Positions 39,601-51,040 of a stretch of 64,000 bases of DNA are shown one piece after another. The stretch lies in contig WIXG01000057.1 of assembly GCA_009869945.1 (NCBI GenBank), positions 1 through 64,000 of the forward strand, read 5' to 3'. The position numbers and the translations under genes are program-made. Numbering within the stretch: the stretch's first letter is position 1; the number at the start of each line of letters is the position of its first letter. The notes beneath the pieces were generated by a model. It did no database searches. It was not told the origin of the DNA and saw only the letters and a list, made by a program, of their open reading frames with translations. This stretch comes from Mesaphorura yosii (Eukaryota; Arthropoda; Collembola; Poduromorpha; Tullbergiidae).

Positions 39601-42600
39601 AATCGTTCAGAAATAGTGCAACAATTTACTACGCAGCGAAGTCAATCCTACATTTGGTGGCGAAGAACGATGTTTCTTCACAAGAATGGAACCCAAAGGT
39701 AACTTTCATCTTGCCACTGCTGTGGGAGTCTTCTGACGCAACCGTTCGAACTGTCGGCTTCCAGGTATAAGTACAATCATTTATGCCCGCTTGATAGAAC
39801 TGAAGCTAATCCATTCCATTTTAATAGATCTGCGAGGTTTTCAGCCGAACTCCGTCTGGAACTGCCACGCTACTTTCACGACTCGAGTCTCCCGCAATAT
39901 TGTGGACCACTGCATACTCGTAAGGTCACATTCTAGTAGCCACTGCCAGCCACTTGGGACAACCAGCCTTGATAAAGAATTATTTGTCTGTTTTAGGCAC
40001 TTGATGAATCCGGGTGAAGTTCCTGCAGTCAGACAGGCCGCAGGTTCTGTTATAACTAACATCATAAACGGTTGGGAAAGCATGCAGCGTATACTTGATC
40101 CAAACCTGCAAGTTCCGAAATGGAAAATCCTCCAAGATTTGGCAATCTTGCTATGCGGTGTGCACTGGCATGAGGATGTCTCCAGGACATGCCCCGAAAG
40201 TAGTATGGAGAATGACGCAAGTAATCGAAAGTTATTTCTCGGAATACGAATAAACGACATGAGAAATGTGACAAAAAGGCTTTCCACATTTTTTAGAACC
40301 AGAAGGATCGGGGGACACTACAAAACCACTGATTACTCCGAAGGCTTTGGCTACAATCGCAAGATTAGCAAAGGCGGCCCTAAACAGTTCCGACGACGAC
40401 AGCAATGCGAGCACTGAACCTCAATCAACCGAGATAATCTTGAGACAAATATGTAAAATGCTTCTTAGGTACGGTCACTCTAACTTCACTGGAGCATTTA
40501 CTGTCAAAGCACTATTCCAGTATTGATTGATGGCTTTGATTTCCTGACTATAGTTTGATTGGAGATCATGAGGTCAACTCCAAAATGAGTGAGCATTGGT
40601 GGAAGGAATCTTGTGCCTCACTTTTGCAGGCGGTTCAAACTTTAACAGCTTTTGTAATCTCCCAGCCAAGCTTGTCATTGGTTTTACTGTCAGACAAATT
40701 CAGCCTGTCAGCTTTAATCCAGCTTTGTGCGCTAAAGCGTCCTGAACGTAAGCTAAAGTAGTCTGATTTAATTTTATCACTTTAGTTTATCCAGCAATCC
40801 GCAATGTTAATGTACTCCATGATTTGTTCCAGGGATTTCGGAAAATGAAGCCAAGTACATAATTGAAGACTTCGAGAGTAGCACAATAGTTTTGCTTACA
40901 GCGCTGTGCACGTCCTCAGGGCCGCATTTTGAAGACTTCGAAAGACTTGTTTTAAGCCACAGAAATATCATATTTCCAGTGCTGACAAGGTGGTTAGATG
41001 CGCGCACTGAACTGAAACGGAGAGGATTAGCAATCGAATTTATTGTAAAGTTTTTCACAATATGTTGTGCGAAAGAGGAGGAGGGAAAGGAAAGGTCGCA
41101 CTTGCGAAATCTTTGGGGCGACGCGGGTTCCCAGTACGCGTCGTTGTTAAGTCAAAAGCTAGCCGTCTTAGTGAAGTTAACGACGAGAGCAGACGAGAGA
41201 ATTTCGTACCTGATTTGCTGCGACATTATGCTACGATTTCTAAAGACCTCCAAGCATCTTCTCGATCAAGATTTGATTGGGATACTTGTGAATATTCTTC
41301 GTATTTATGGAATCAAAAGCATCGAAGTTAGCAGCCATCAATATGAGAAGGTGGTAAACAATTCACTTTGTCCATGTATGAATTTTTGAAAGCAATAATC
41401 AAATCATTCTTACGTAGGATCACTTGGCGCTCGAGGAAATTAAGTGGGTTTTACTTGTCCTATCGACCATGTTTCACCAGGACGCTGGAAGCAGGAAAGA
41501 AGCTGTATCGAAACAATTTTCGTCGGTTTTGCATACAACGAGAATCACTTCTCTCGCTGCCACGAAGTACTCTGACCGAACACTGCTTCATGTTTTGCTC
41601 GAGACGCTTGTCAATTTCACAAATGATTTCCCAGAAGGTACAAACGTTTCTATTCCGATTGTTGATGCAATTTAACTAATAACTATGATAAACTTGAATT
41701 CAAGGCGCACATCCTCTGACGGTCACCACTGGAATAATCGGAGTTTCATCGCGAAAATCAGCCGTGCCAAATTCTTTGCTGGCTGAAATACTAAGTAAGA
41801 GTTGCAAAATAAAGGTTAATAAGATTAATTTTAAATTTCCGAACTCTCAAGCAATTTTTCTTGGTCAGGAATTTTACAAAGTGAATTTGATCTCATTGAG
41901 TTTAACTCCAACGTCTCGACAGTCGACTTAATCATGCCCCTCCTAAATAACATTACCTTCAGCTCAGATTGTCGCAACATTGTAATGAAGGTAAACACAT
42001 CTGAAGCGTCAGCCGTTACGATCATTATGCCAGCCATTTTCGAACATGTATTTTCTATGTCCTAGACAAATATCCCCATGTTCATTCAAAAACTGCAATA
42101 CAAAAACGTCAAGAAATGGAATTTCAAGCAGCAACACATAAAACTTGCATTCATGCAGTTTCTCCTCCACATGTCAGTCTATCCTGAAGTCCAATCCTAC
42201 ATTGCGAAGGTACACATTCAATGTTCACGAGTTAATGTGGACAGCCTAAGCATTAAGCATTCGCATGCAATTTTCACATGGACAAAATAAATCTTTCAGA
42301 CTGACGATGCCATCAGTATCTTGATTCAGCTGGGTGAGTCGGACACGCAACCTTCTTCCATGATGGCTCTTGAGATTCTACGAAATCTCTGCTTTCACGG
42401 TAATAATCGTGCCAGACTTCTGACTGATCGTAAGTGGAATTCATTTTTCAAGCCAAGACTAATCTCATGCCATAATATGATCTATTGTTTCCTTTTTTAA
42501 TTTATAGCCGAATTTCTTCCACTCCTTTCTCATTGCATATCGACAAACGAATCACTCCCGGAGATTAAATGCTCAGCAGTGGCGTTATGGGCTCTGGTCT

Positions 42601-42788
42601 CAAACTGTGAGCGAGGCAAGGTGGCTGCCAAAGCGTCCGGTTGTGGAATCAGCATAGCAGATTCAATAGCAAAATTAAGGAAACGAAGAACAAACTCTGA
42701 ACGGGAGGAGCAAGACATCGCATCATTAGTGTCTCTTCTAAAAAAGCTGGCAGATATTTTGAATGCATCAGTTGAGTACAAATTATGA
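36628..42788 (+). CDS. RTTN: rotatin / Ana3, centriole assembly protein
   Basis: Large armadillo-like protein needed for centriole integrity and ciliary basal bodies. The N-terminal exons (36628-36772, 37037-37230, 37318-37878, 37951-38124, 38194-39376) carry the rotatin signature LISNLDHDIPTIRMRALKNLQEKLDHGLI-type start. The rest is helical repeat sequence: SAAMSS-like helices at 38470-38660, AVRQAAGSVITNIINGW near 40030, and a C-terminus with IKCSAVALWALVSNCERGKVAAK. About twenty exons, total length shorter than human rotatin (about 2,200 residues). Exon limits between 39800 and 42500 are approximate. The acceptor at 38193 (CTTCATAG) must be used rather than the one at 38173, because the latter leads to a stop. 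The stop at 42788 is followed 75 bp later by a MITE. Confidence 0.85.
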
Positions 42789-42854
42789 TAAATGTAAATT
42801 ATTAGCTAACAAACATGTATTTTATTAACAAGTCAAAGTAAGTCAAAATAAGCT

Positions 42855-43104
42855 ATTGTAAGCAGGGTTGGCTGATATAAATCGACGATGATATTTTTGA
42901 GATGTGTAGCGCAAAGTACTTTCCAATGACTATCCAGCGCTTTTCGCACGTTTCCGTGAGAAAATCAAAAATATCAACTTTTCCCTAAAATCATAGGTAT
43001 TTTCGATATAAATCGGATTTTTTCGATATATATCATGATATATATATCCAATATATGTCGATATTTTTGAAAAAATCACGATTTTTTCCAACCCTGATTG
43101 TAAG
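42855..43104 (+). mobile_element. hAT-like MITE copy 1 with 8-bp target duplication
   Basis: A 234-bp non-coding element at 42863-43096 with inverted ends CAGGGTTGG and CCAACCCTG, flanked by identical 8-bp copies of ATTGTAAG (42855-42862 and 43097-43104). CAGGG-type ends with an 8-bp duplication are typical of the hAT superfamily. The inside is AT-rich with ATATATCATGATATATAT-like palindromes. No transposase. It sits 75 bp after the rotatin stop, so in its 3' UTR. Confidence 0.92.
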
Positions 43105-43562
43105 TCAACAATTAGTTTAAATATGCGCAATGTACCAAATCTTATTGAATGTAAATGATAAAGTAATGTTTTGCATGCAACCGTAGTCTCGTTTGCAAGG
43201 ATTCTTCAGAGAGTTGACTCTTATTTCCGTTCTTAATTGAAGTGACACCAAAGACCGACGTTAGCCCTAAAATGGTGGACAAAACACCGCCTATTATAAT
43301 TCATTTTAGCGACTCACTGCCTATAATCAATAATTAATGATCTCCTACTATTCTTTTGCTTACATTTTTTTCGAATTACAGTAAGTTAATCAGTGATGGA
43401 CCAAACAGTTGACCTTCGAACGGTGAACCTCCTTGTCGTCCTTGTCCCAAGCAAGCTTTCTTAAGAATATCGTGCATTTTCTGAAGAAGTACACAAAAAA
43501 TGAATAAACCAGCCTGCTTTACGAGTGCTTTTAGTGACTTTGTAAACCTTCAATTCATTTTA

Positions 43563-43820
43563 CATGTGAGCAAGTTGGAAAAAATCGTGATTTTTTCAAA
43601 AATATCGACATATATTGGATATATATATCATGATATATATCGAAAAAATCCGATTTATATCGAAAATACCTATGATTTTAGGAAAAAGTTGATATTTTTG
43701 ATTTTCTCACGGAAACGTGCGAAAAGCGCTGGATAGTCATTGGAAAGTACTTTGCGCTACACATCTCAAAAATATCATGATATATATCGTCGATTTATAT
43801 CACCCAACCCTGCATGTGAG
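43563..43820 (-). mobile_element. hAT-like MITE copy 2, inverted, with 8-bp target duplication
   Basis: A 242-bp copy at 43571-43812, reverse-complementary to copy 1 and very similar along its length. It differs by an extra ATATAT-type block of about 9 bp near the right end and a damaged left end, CAAGTTGG instead of CAGGGTTGG. Its flanks are identical 8-mers CATGTGAG (43563-43570 and 43813-43820), proving a separate insertion. It lies 61 bp beyond the DEAF1 stop, in that gene's probable 3' UTR. Confidence 0.92.
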
Positions 43821-43880
43821 TCCATTCGCGAGTCTCGACTCTCAGGTTTAGAGGATTTCCTCTTTCACTTCGTCCTTCGA

Positions 43881-45230
43881 CTATCCTCGGTCTTGACAAT
43901 CAGCCTGGTGATTTGACCAATCCTTATTTTGGCAAAACGAGGAGCAGTAGTGAGCTGCATGGCAGCCAGAACATTCCAAGCTTCCTTCTCGCCCACAGTT
44001 GTCGCATTTTGCAAGAGTAGCTGAGCTAGTCTGCATTACCGTGGAGGTATCGGGATCCAGAAGCTCTATCGTGTAAGTTTGCGTCCGGTCGTGATCGAAG
44101 ATTCGAATTAATTGCGGATGACCGACGACTGGGTTCATTGGGCTGTGCTCAGTTCTTTCAAGCGGGTCTTGCAATTGAGATCTAAGTTCTTCAGTCTCCT
44201 GTGTCGTTCTTTCCTTCATTTCCTGGACCATGTTTTTCAGATTGACCGCTGCGGTGACAATTCGGTCCGCTTCTTCGTCAAGCACTTTCCATGCGTCGTC
44301 ATTGGAAGTCGGCAATGTAATTGGGTTGAATTTCAACAATGCTTGCGTTTGCGCTAGAAGGTCTAGACAGTCATTGTCATTAGCCATGCCTGACGTGCCA
44401 GGCGTACCAGCCTCAGATGACTCGTCAGTGCACGAATCCATGGATGTATGCCTCCCCAATTTGTGTTTCTTTTTCAGGTTATCGCTATTTTGTGGCTTTC
44501 GCTTTCTCTGATATGGCGTGAAGGGGCGAATTGGACCAGTCGCTGCCAGATCTTCGACGCAATTCGAGCAGATGCAGCTGGAAGCGTGAGGGACAAGGAA
44601 TCCCTTGTCAATCAGTGTCTGGAGTGGCCGTCCCCCGAAGCGAATACTTCGCTTCCAGTCTTTGCTGTTCGCTTTTCCACAGACCGCTTCGAATTCCGTC
44701 GGTGTGAACCACTCCGTCCCTGATTTGATGGACTTTCCTTTGTTCCCGGATCCGAACTTATTCCTGTAGAGCTCGGCGTTGGTGTCCTTGCACCGAACTG
44801 AGAGAATGGGGGCGGATACGGCCTCCTCGAATGTCAAATGAGAGAGGGAGGAGGAAGACGACGAAGGATTTGGGTCTCCGGCGGTGGTGGTGTTGATGAT
44901 AGGCACTGTCGCCTTACTGCCACTAGGAATGGACGCCACAGCGGGGAGCCCCTCTTCTTGCACCAGCAAATTTTGCGACGGAGCGATTACAGTTCTGTTC
45001 TCGTCACGGCGTTTCTTGTACTGGCAACAGTAGCCATCACAGCTATCAACTGACATTGATGCCGAACGACTTTGCAATTTGATTCCCGACTCCTCGTCCG
45101 GCCCGTCCCCATCGTCCATTTTAAACTGAAACATCATCAATTCTAGATTCTTAGATTATCAGAACAGTACGCAGTACGAGCAGGGCAGTACCGTCTGCAT
45201 CTCCGGGCCAATCGGGATTTTGACGTCCAT
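43881..45230 (-). CDS. DEAF1: DEAF-1 transcription factor (SAND and MYND domains)
   Basis: Sequence-specific regulator that binds TTCG-rich sites; in flies it controls Deformed and immune genes. The main exon runs 45125-43881. The SAND domain (about residues 115-200) includes NKFGSGNKGKSIKSGTEWFT and the DNA-binding KDWKRSIRFGGRPLQ, followed by a CxC...C zinc-like cluster (SSCICSNC). A KRKPQ basic stretch may be the nuclear signal. A coiled region precedes the C-terminal MYND finger CDNCGREGSLECSGC...CSSFCQNKDWSNHQADC, which has all eight ligands. A first coding exon 45230-45192 (MDVKIPIGPEMQT) joins in phase through a 66-bp intron, giving 427 residues; alternatively translation starts at ATG 45119. 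Head-to-head with codanin-1. Confidence 0.93.
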
Positions 45231-45772
45231 GTGGGTGATTACTTAATTGTTGATTCGGTATGGTTTAACCCAATAAAGCGATGATGCAATTCAATATAAC
45301 TCAATTATTCAATTGCTGCTGCTTTGGCCGCTGTAATCGTCAGAGGATTTATCGTTTATGCTTACACATTTAAGTTTTATTGGACTAATTAAAGAAATTA
45401 CTAATTACACTGGAACAACAAAGTTAGGAAGTCTGAGATTTCGACGTACAATTTCAGCGCTTGCATGCAGGACAGCCATGCACTCTCCGTCGAAAGCCGT
45501 CGATTTTAAGTCTGGCATCCTTGATCTTTGCTTGAGCTGCTCGAACTTCCGGAATCTGTCAGGATTCAAAACTCACAGCCACAAAGAATCAAAGAAAGAA
45601 CTTACAGAATTAAACCATTTACACTTGTCAGTTGCAAATTTTAGGTTTTCATTCAGATTTATCGGTCAAGGAGTGAATTGAAGATGCTTCGACTTTAAGG
45701 CAGTGTATTGTGAATGTTACATTGTGCTGATTTGTGACATTGTCATCTTGCCAATCAAGCCAGACAAGAAAA
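45231..45772. promoter_or_regulatory. divergent promoter region, DEAF1 / codanin-1
   Basis: 542 bp between divergent start codons. It contains the unexplained minus-strand coding-like segment 45454-45571, listed separately. Confidence 0.45.
45454..45571 (-). CDS. orphan coding-like terminal exon
   Basis: After a pyrimidine-rich acceptor (CTGTGAG) the minus strand reads LNPDRFRKFEQLKQRIKD, then ARLKIDGFRRRVHGCPACKR and a stop. This is a charged amphipathic helix with a CPAC ending, of a kind seldom seen by chance. There is no start codon in it, and no upstream exon with matching phase 1 could be found before the codanin-1 gene. It may be the last exon of a small unannotated gene, a pseudogene relic, or chance. 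Confidence 0.3.
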
Positions 45773-48585
45773 ATGTCTTCGTCACGAGCGGCGATCGTAC
45801 CACCCCAAAATACAAGACCTGCCGGGGCAAGGGCGCTGAATTTCGAGGAATTCGGAGGGCAAGGGCAACAACCCAGGTTCAACGTTAAGAAGCGGATTTC
45901 AGTCCAGAAGGTCAGCCCCCAACCTGCAACTCCACACATCCAGTCAGTTGCGCAAGAGTTCGGGTTTGGAAGTAGTTCCACCTTCCAGCAACCACTGGTC
46001 AGCACTAACATTTCAGATAGGACCTCTCGGAGGAAACCCAACTACGTATCTTCAGTAGTTTCGAGCGGAAGCGCAGTTCCATTGACAAGTAAAAGTGGGT
46101 GCGTGGCATTTCAATATGAGACTGACGGCAGAAGTACATTTCCAAATCAGAAGGATTTCCACGACTTCTGCAAACAACGAGACCTTTTCTACGGAATTAA
46201 GGAGATCTGGACCACGCAGCGATCAGAACTTTCACAGCAGCACCAATTCACCACGAGCAATTATGACCCGGCATACAGCAAGATGAAGCTTCTATTTCAA
46301 CTGAATTCTACCCCCACAAATATGAATCGTCTTGCATTGCTGTTCTTATCTCAGTGTATCCTAGACTGCGTCTTCTGTGGAAGTAATGCCAGCCAAGCAG
46401 AAGGCGGCTCAGCAAATGTTTCAAGAATGAATCCTGAAAGCCGCAAGGCGGAGAACAGTGTTCGACAGTTTTTGCAATCAAACCCATCAAGACTGGAATT
46501 GTTGAGGAATCGTGTCGCTCCAAATCCGGCGGTGTCAGAAATTGACTTCATTCAAATCAACGATCCAATTGCGTTTCTAAAATATTTCATCGGCTCGTCT
46601 GCGAGCATACCAACCTTCTCTCAATATCTAATTGATCACGCCATTCACGAGTTAACTGAGGTATGAGTCCAATAATTGTAGTAAGGGAAAAGAGAAACAA
46701 GATTTAAACGTCCCGTTTTGTTGCCCTTTAGATTGAAACTACATTGGACACGGATGGGCCGCCGACAGAGCCAAAGGAAATTATTGACCTGATGCAGAAG
46801 TCAATCTTGTTGGGCAAAATGTTGGGGTACTTGTACTATCTTCCGTATGTGCAGAATTTGAACTCGAAAATTAATACAACGACCTTGGAGCAACAAGCCG
46901 CCTTACGATCGTACCAGTCTCCTCCTCTCGACATTTACTCGCTCCTTATCAAGGCTTTCAAGCAAAATAGGCTAGTTAGCACTCTTCCTTGGGTGGTGGA
47001 ACTGTTTTCACAAGCGGATCCTGTCGTGCAGCACCTGCCGAAGTATAAGCCGACCATTCAGCTGATTTCCTTTCTATACCACAAATGCCTTTGTGAAACC
47101 GCCGACAGAAGGCGAAACGTCAAGTTCCATGCAATTGATCTAGAAAATGTTCAGCTTCTTCGCCTATACATTGAGAATTTAATGGGAGGTTACACTTTAG
47201 TCAAAGAAAACGTTCCTGAGACTGAGCAAGTCGAGTTGGAGACGACTTTGCTAACAACAAGTGACAGCGTTGAATCAAATGAAATCACGAACGAGTATGT
47301 GGATTCGCAGGGTTTCATCGGCACGACTTTACTGCCAATGCGATTCCCAAAGGCACAGCGTGCAGATGCAAAATTGAGTGTCGATGATTTTCCTCCGCTT
47401 GTCCCATCCACATGCAAAGTGCCCGATAGCCCGTTTCCCGACAGGATTCTGCGTAAGATTTCTGTACAAGCAGCGCCGCGTGACCCGATGCAAGACGCGC
47501 TGGAAGTTGAGTTTTACAAAATGCACCCAGCCTCTCTGAGGAAGACTGTAGACTTTGTAGCTGAAAGAATTGCGTCAAACTTTGTCAAGAATCTGCGAAA
47601 CTTCCTCCTGCTCAAGATCAAACAAGGCTTAATCGCGAGAAAGATTTTTCTACAAGCCTCAGTCACAGTGGCGAAAGAACAAGTGCAAGAGGCGCAAAAA
47701 GAATTTTGTTCAGATCGATGCAAGAAAGCTCTGTTGTGTCTCCTCGATGACAGTCTCAGCGCGGGAGTAAAGGCGGTGTGTTGCTCGCTCGCAATTAGCA
47801 AGGCTGAGGAGAAAATTACGACATGGGTCGATCGGCACATTACTCAAGGTTAGTTCCAAGAAAGAAAGGCCACAAAAATAAGCGTTGCTGACGTAAACTA
47901 ATTAAAAATCCATGCTTTTATAGACTTGTTTCCCGTCGTCGAGTTCGACGCGGACGTGGACGTGGTGGACGCAAATGCTCAGAAGACTGACCCAGCCTGC
48001 GACAACGTAAAGACTGATTCAAAGGGACCGGATGAACTGTACAAGTACGAGCTGTTGATACTTCTGCATCGATCTATCCACAATCTCCACACGAATCACC
48101 CCGTTCCCGTCCAAAACATTAACCAAATTCTCCGCCACGCTCACAAAATTTACGCTTACCACCAACCGTGGGTAAAAAATTCGATTCTGAATGTGGTAGC
48201 TGCTATGATCGCCTTCCAACCCAGTGACTTCACCAGCGCGGTGCAGGGCGAGTTTATTAAAGTGTTCAAGACCTTCGGGTGGGTCATCGAAGAGAATGCG
48301 CCACAACTCCTCTCAGCAAGAAATCTGATGCTATTTTCCCAATCAAAAGTTGCGGACGATACTTGGAAGGTGTTTGGTACATTTGTGACCACGTTACATA
48401 GAAGTAAGCTGTTAAACACGAGGGCACTCGAAGATTTTTCTCTGGTGCTTCTTCGACATGACTGGAATCCACGCGTACACATTCATAAACTGCTGACCCT
48501 ACTGAAACATGAGGTTGGAGGTAAAGTCGACGTGCTGGGTTGGACTGAATGGGATTACTCTGGCAGAGAGGATGAGAGCTTTTAA
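45773..48585 (+). CDS. CDAN1: codanin-1 (CDAN1, ASF1-binding)
   Basis: Cytosolic regulator that binds histone chaperone ASF1 and limits its nuclear supply; human mutations cause congenital dyserythropoietic anaemia I. Exons 45773-46660, 46732-47848 and 47924-48585 join in phase to 888 residues, shorter than human (about 1,227). The N-terminus has ALNFEEFGG and FNVKKRISVQK; the latter is a basic stretch in the position where codanin carries an ASF1-binding motif (inference). The conserved core includes LLGKMLGYLYYLPYV, the VSTLPWVVELFSQADPVVQHL block and LISFLYHKCL. The C-terminal third is helical. The start ATG (MSSSRAAIVPPQ) lies after a possible acceptor CCAG at 45763. Confidence 0.85.
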
Positions 48586-48742
48586 AGAATTAGCAACTAA
48601 GTTAGAATGCAATGTCCAGTTCATTTGTGCATGAAGCATAAATGTTTAATGTTTACTCTAAGATTGATAGCAAATTGTGATACTGATATGAAGGGTTTGC
48701 CCACAAAATCTGAGCATGTAATATAATTTCCAAACTGTTTGG

Positions 48743-48748
48743 AATAAA
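48743..48748 (+). terminator. polyadenylation signal, codanin-1
   Basis: AATAAA 158 bp after the codanin-1 stop and only 40 bp before the stop of the opposing gene. Confidence 0.6.
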
Positions 48749-48787
48749 GCCTAATGCTTCTTTCAAGGAATTGTGTTTGGAAGTTCA

Positions 48788-49246
48788 TCATTTTCGTCCG
48801 TAATCGCCTCCGTGAGGATTGGAGCTCGCCCCACCTGCAGAATGCAGCAACGTGCGTTTAGGAAATGGATTAGTGTGCACCACCAAATACAAAGAAAAAA
48901 CATGGATATTTCAACTTATTTACAGCGCTTACCTGAGACGAAACGACCATAATTACCAATGGCGCCTGCTGTGGTTCTAAGAATTTTAAAAATTATGCAT
49001 TTAACTTAGAATTCATGAAGTCACGCACAAATTCTTCCATTGGCCTTACCCCGATCCGAATGTGGCGTAACCTCCCGTGAAACCCGTAGCGAAGATGCTC
49101 TCGAAGGGCGTTGGTCCCGGTTGCAATCCTGGAATGGGGATGCCACACTCAACGACCGAAATGGAAGCAAGGCCGAGGGCAAGGACAAGTGCGATAAAAA
49201 CGTTGGCAGCCGCAGTGCTGATGCGCGAATTGGATTTGGTAGCCAT
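48788..49246 (-). CDS. small secreted Gly-rich protein, unidentified
   Basis: Three minus-strand exons (49246-49050, 48976-48933, 48834-48788) join in phase to 95 residues. An N-terminal signal anchor or signal peptide (NVFIALVLALGLASISVVECG) is followed by a Pro-rich segment IPIPGLQPGPTPF and a Gly/Tyr/Ser-rich tail (GGYATFGSG, GNYGRFVS, GGDYGRK). The tail is like cuticle-associated or antimicrobial Gly-rich peptides of arthropods, but no family was recognised. The signal peptide, three good splice pairs and consistent phase support it as a real gene. Confidence 0.7.
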
Positions 49247-51040
49247 TGTACGAGGTGCAGTGTAAAATTTTGGATGCCTGACTTGCTTGAAAATGCTTGC
49301 TTGACTTATTCAATCTGTCGTTAAACTGAAACTGATGACTTCACGTTTTAATTCTGATCTTTGATGCTGAGTATAATCAACTCATTCGTGTATGCACTTG
49401 TTACATCATTCAATTAAGACGTTTGCAATTACGATGTAAGTGAACTCAATGCAATGAACAGTGATACTTGCAAATTGGCTAATTGGCATATATAAAATGC
49501 AGTGCATCAAAAGTTTCAGCGTACCTCTTGACTTGTAGACGATTTTCAGGATTGGAGCACAATGCTCAAATGTACACAACGGATTTCGTTCATTTTCATT
49601 GAGTACACGGACACACGCAGATTATTTTGTAGAGGAGCCATGAACTCAGATTCCAAATGGATAGGATAATGGATGGATGTGAGCAATAAGCCATGTCAAG
49701 CCACAATGAGACTTTCAGCGAACGAGAGAAGCGTCCGGAGAGTACAAATGGATGGAAATGGATTCACGGGTCAATTAAATTTGGGTGGAGATCAATTTTT
49801 CGGTTTACATTGTGTGAATTTCACTGAAAGCTCGCTACCAGCCACCAGCCGTTGTCAGATGAAAATCGAGGCGAGCATGATCAATACGTGTTAGAGTTAG
49901 AATGAATGGTAGACCGACCGACCCACTTTCACCTTGGAAGGGCATGGCATGGCAGGAACTTTTTATATTCCATTCCAGCCCCAGACAGATGTTTGTTAAC
50001 GTTAACTGGATATTTTTCATTTTCATCCTCGCAGAAGAACCATGAATCTAGGTTATTTACACAGCATAAGCGAAACGATCGCTGATGTCTTCCTGGAAAA
50101 TGAAATGGATACTTCACTTCCTCGTGAGGTAACGTGAAACGTATTTCATGAACTCACGTTATGTAATTCATGCGAATGTTGTTAATTAGCTGCTAATTGC
50201 TAATTCACGATGTCGGTTGACATATGTGAATTGTGAATTTTGAGCTGGTAGAAGCAAGCACCCACAGAATGTGGCACGGAACGGGCCAGAGATTCTAGAC
50301 GGGAGAAATAATCCAATATTCCGATGTAGCGTGAAGTTCAGGCTCCAGCTCCAGCGAGTTTTGGTCATGCATGCGTGAGTGATGAACGTAAAACGCTAAA
50401 CGAGTCGAAGACTCGTGTCTGCCAGGCCTGAATAGCCACAATTTTTGAAACTGAGCAAACATTCCATTCTTACTCTTCACGATCTCAGCAAGAAAATCTG
50501 ACTTGAGTATTTGCTCCAACTCGCAATTTACAGCTACCTTATTTTGTAATTGTTGCAAATCGCCCTTTGTACTTTACGTTTTAGCGTTTAATCATGCGTT
50601 TGGTTTCTGTCTTTTGTGTACTTTCCTTTGCTTTGTTGAGACGTTTGACTTCTCAATTCAAAAGATTCCGAATTTAATTAAAGTAAAAGCTTCTCCTTGT
50701 TACGCAACCGAATCACGCCATTGTTTCCCGATTTCGACGGAAACTTATCCTTACACTGCTTACTGCTGTGTGAACAGTGAGGACTTTGTCAGTGTTTACG
50801 TTTTACAAAATCTCTACTTGATTTGTCATTCATTCATCAGATAAATGAGTCGTGAGACAATGGCAGAGGTGTACAAACGACGGTATGCCAAGTGAATCTG
50901 TGTGATTCGTTTCTGTGAAGGAGTGGTGCAAATAAATAAATCATCGCCGACCCGAAACGGAACCGGACTTCAGACGTTTGGTGTTCCAGCCGGCGCGGCC
51001 TTGGCGGACAGGAAGCGCGATCGAGGAGAGAAATTAAAAC
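49247..51040. other. non-coding region before TMIE
   Basis: No supported gene. A TATATAAA element at about 49488-49495 could serve the minus-strand secreted-protein gene only in its reverse sense (TATATATG), so it is not assigned. Confidence 0.5.

Larger units (their letters stand above)
42789..43880. other. convergent 3' region between rotatin and DEAF1
   Basis: Holds the two inverted MITE copies and 458 bp of AT-rich DNA between their target duplications (43105-43562), with no supported gene. Confidence 0.6.

Noticed and set aside
42930-43736. Two near-identical open frames (LEKIVIFSKISTYIGY...) on opposite strands
   Set aside because: They are the same AT-rich MITE read in both orientations; no start, no coding context and no transposase similarity.
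45120-45140. DEAF1 start at MMMFQFK
   Set aside because: These codons lie upstream of a strong TTTCAG acceptor and are best explained as intron.
45358-45681. A 107-residue plus-strand frame in the DEAF1/codanin-1 promoter
   Set aside because: The composition is unconvincing and the opposite strand carries the more coding-like segment.
49488-49495. TATATAAA as a plus-strand promoter
   Set aside because: No gene begins downstream on the plus strand for 1.5 kb; the nearest gene is on the other strand.
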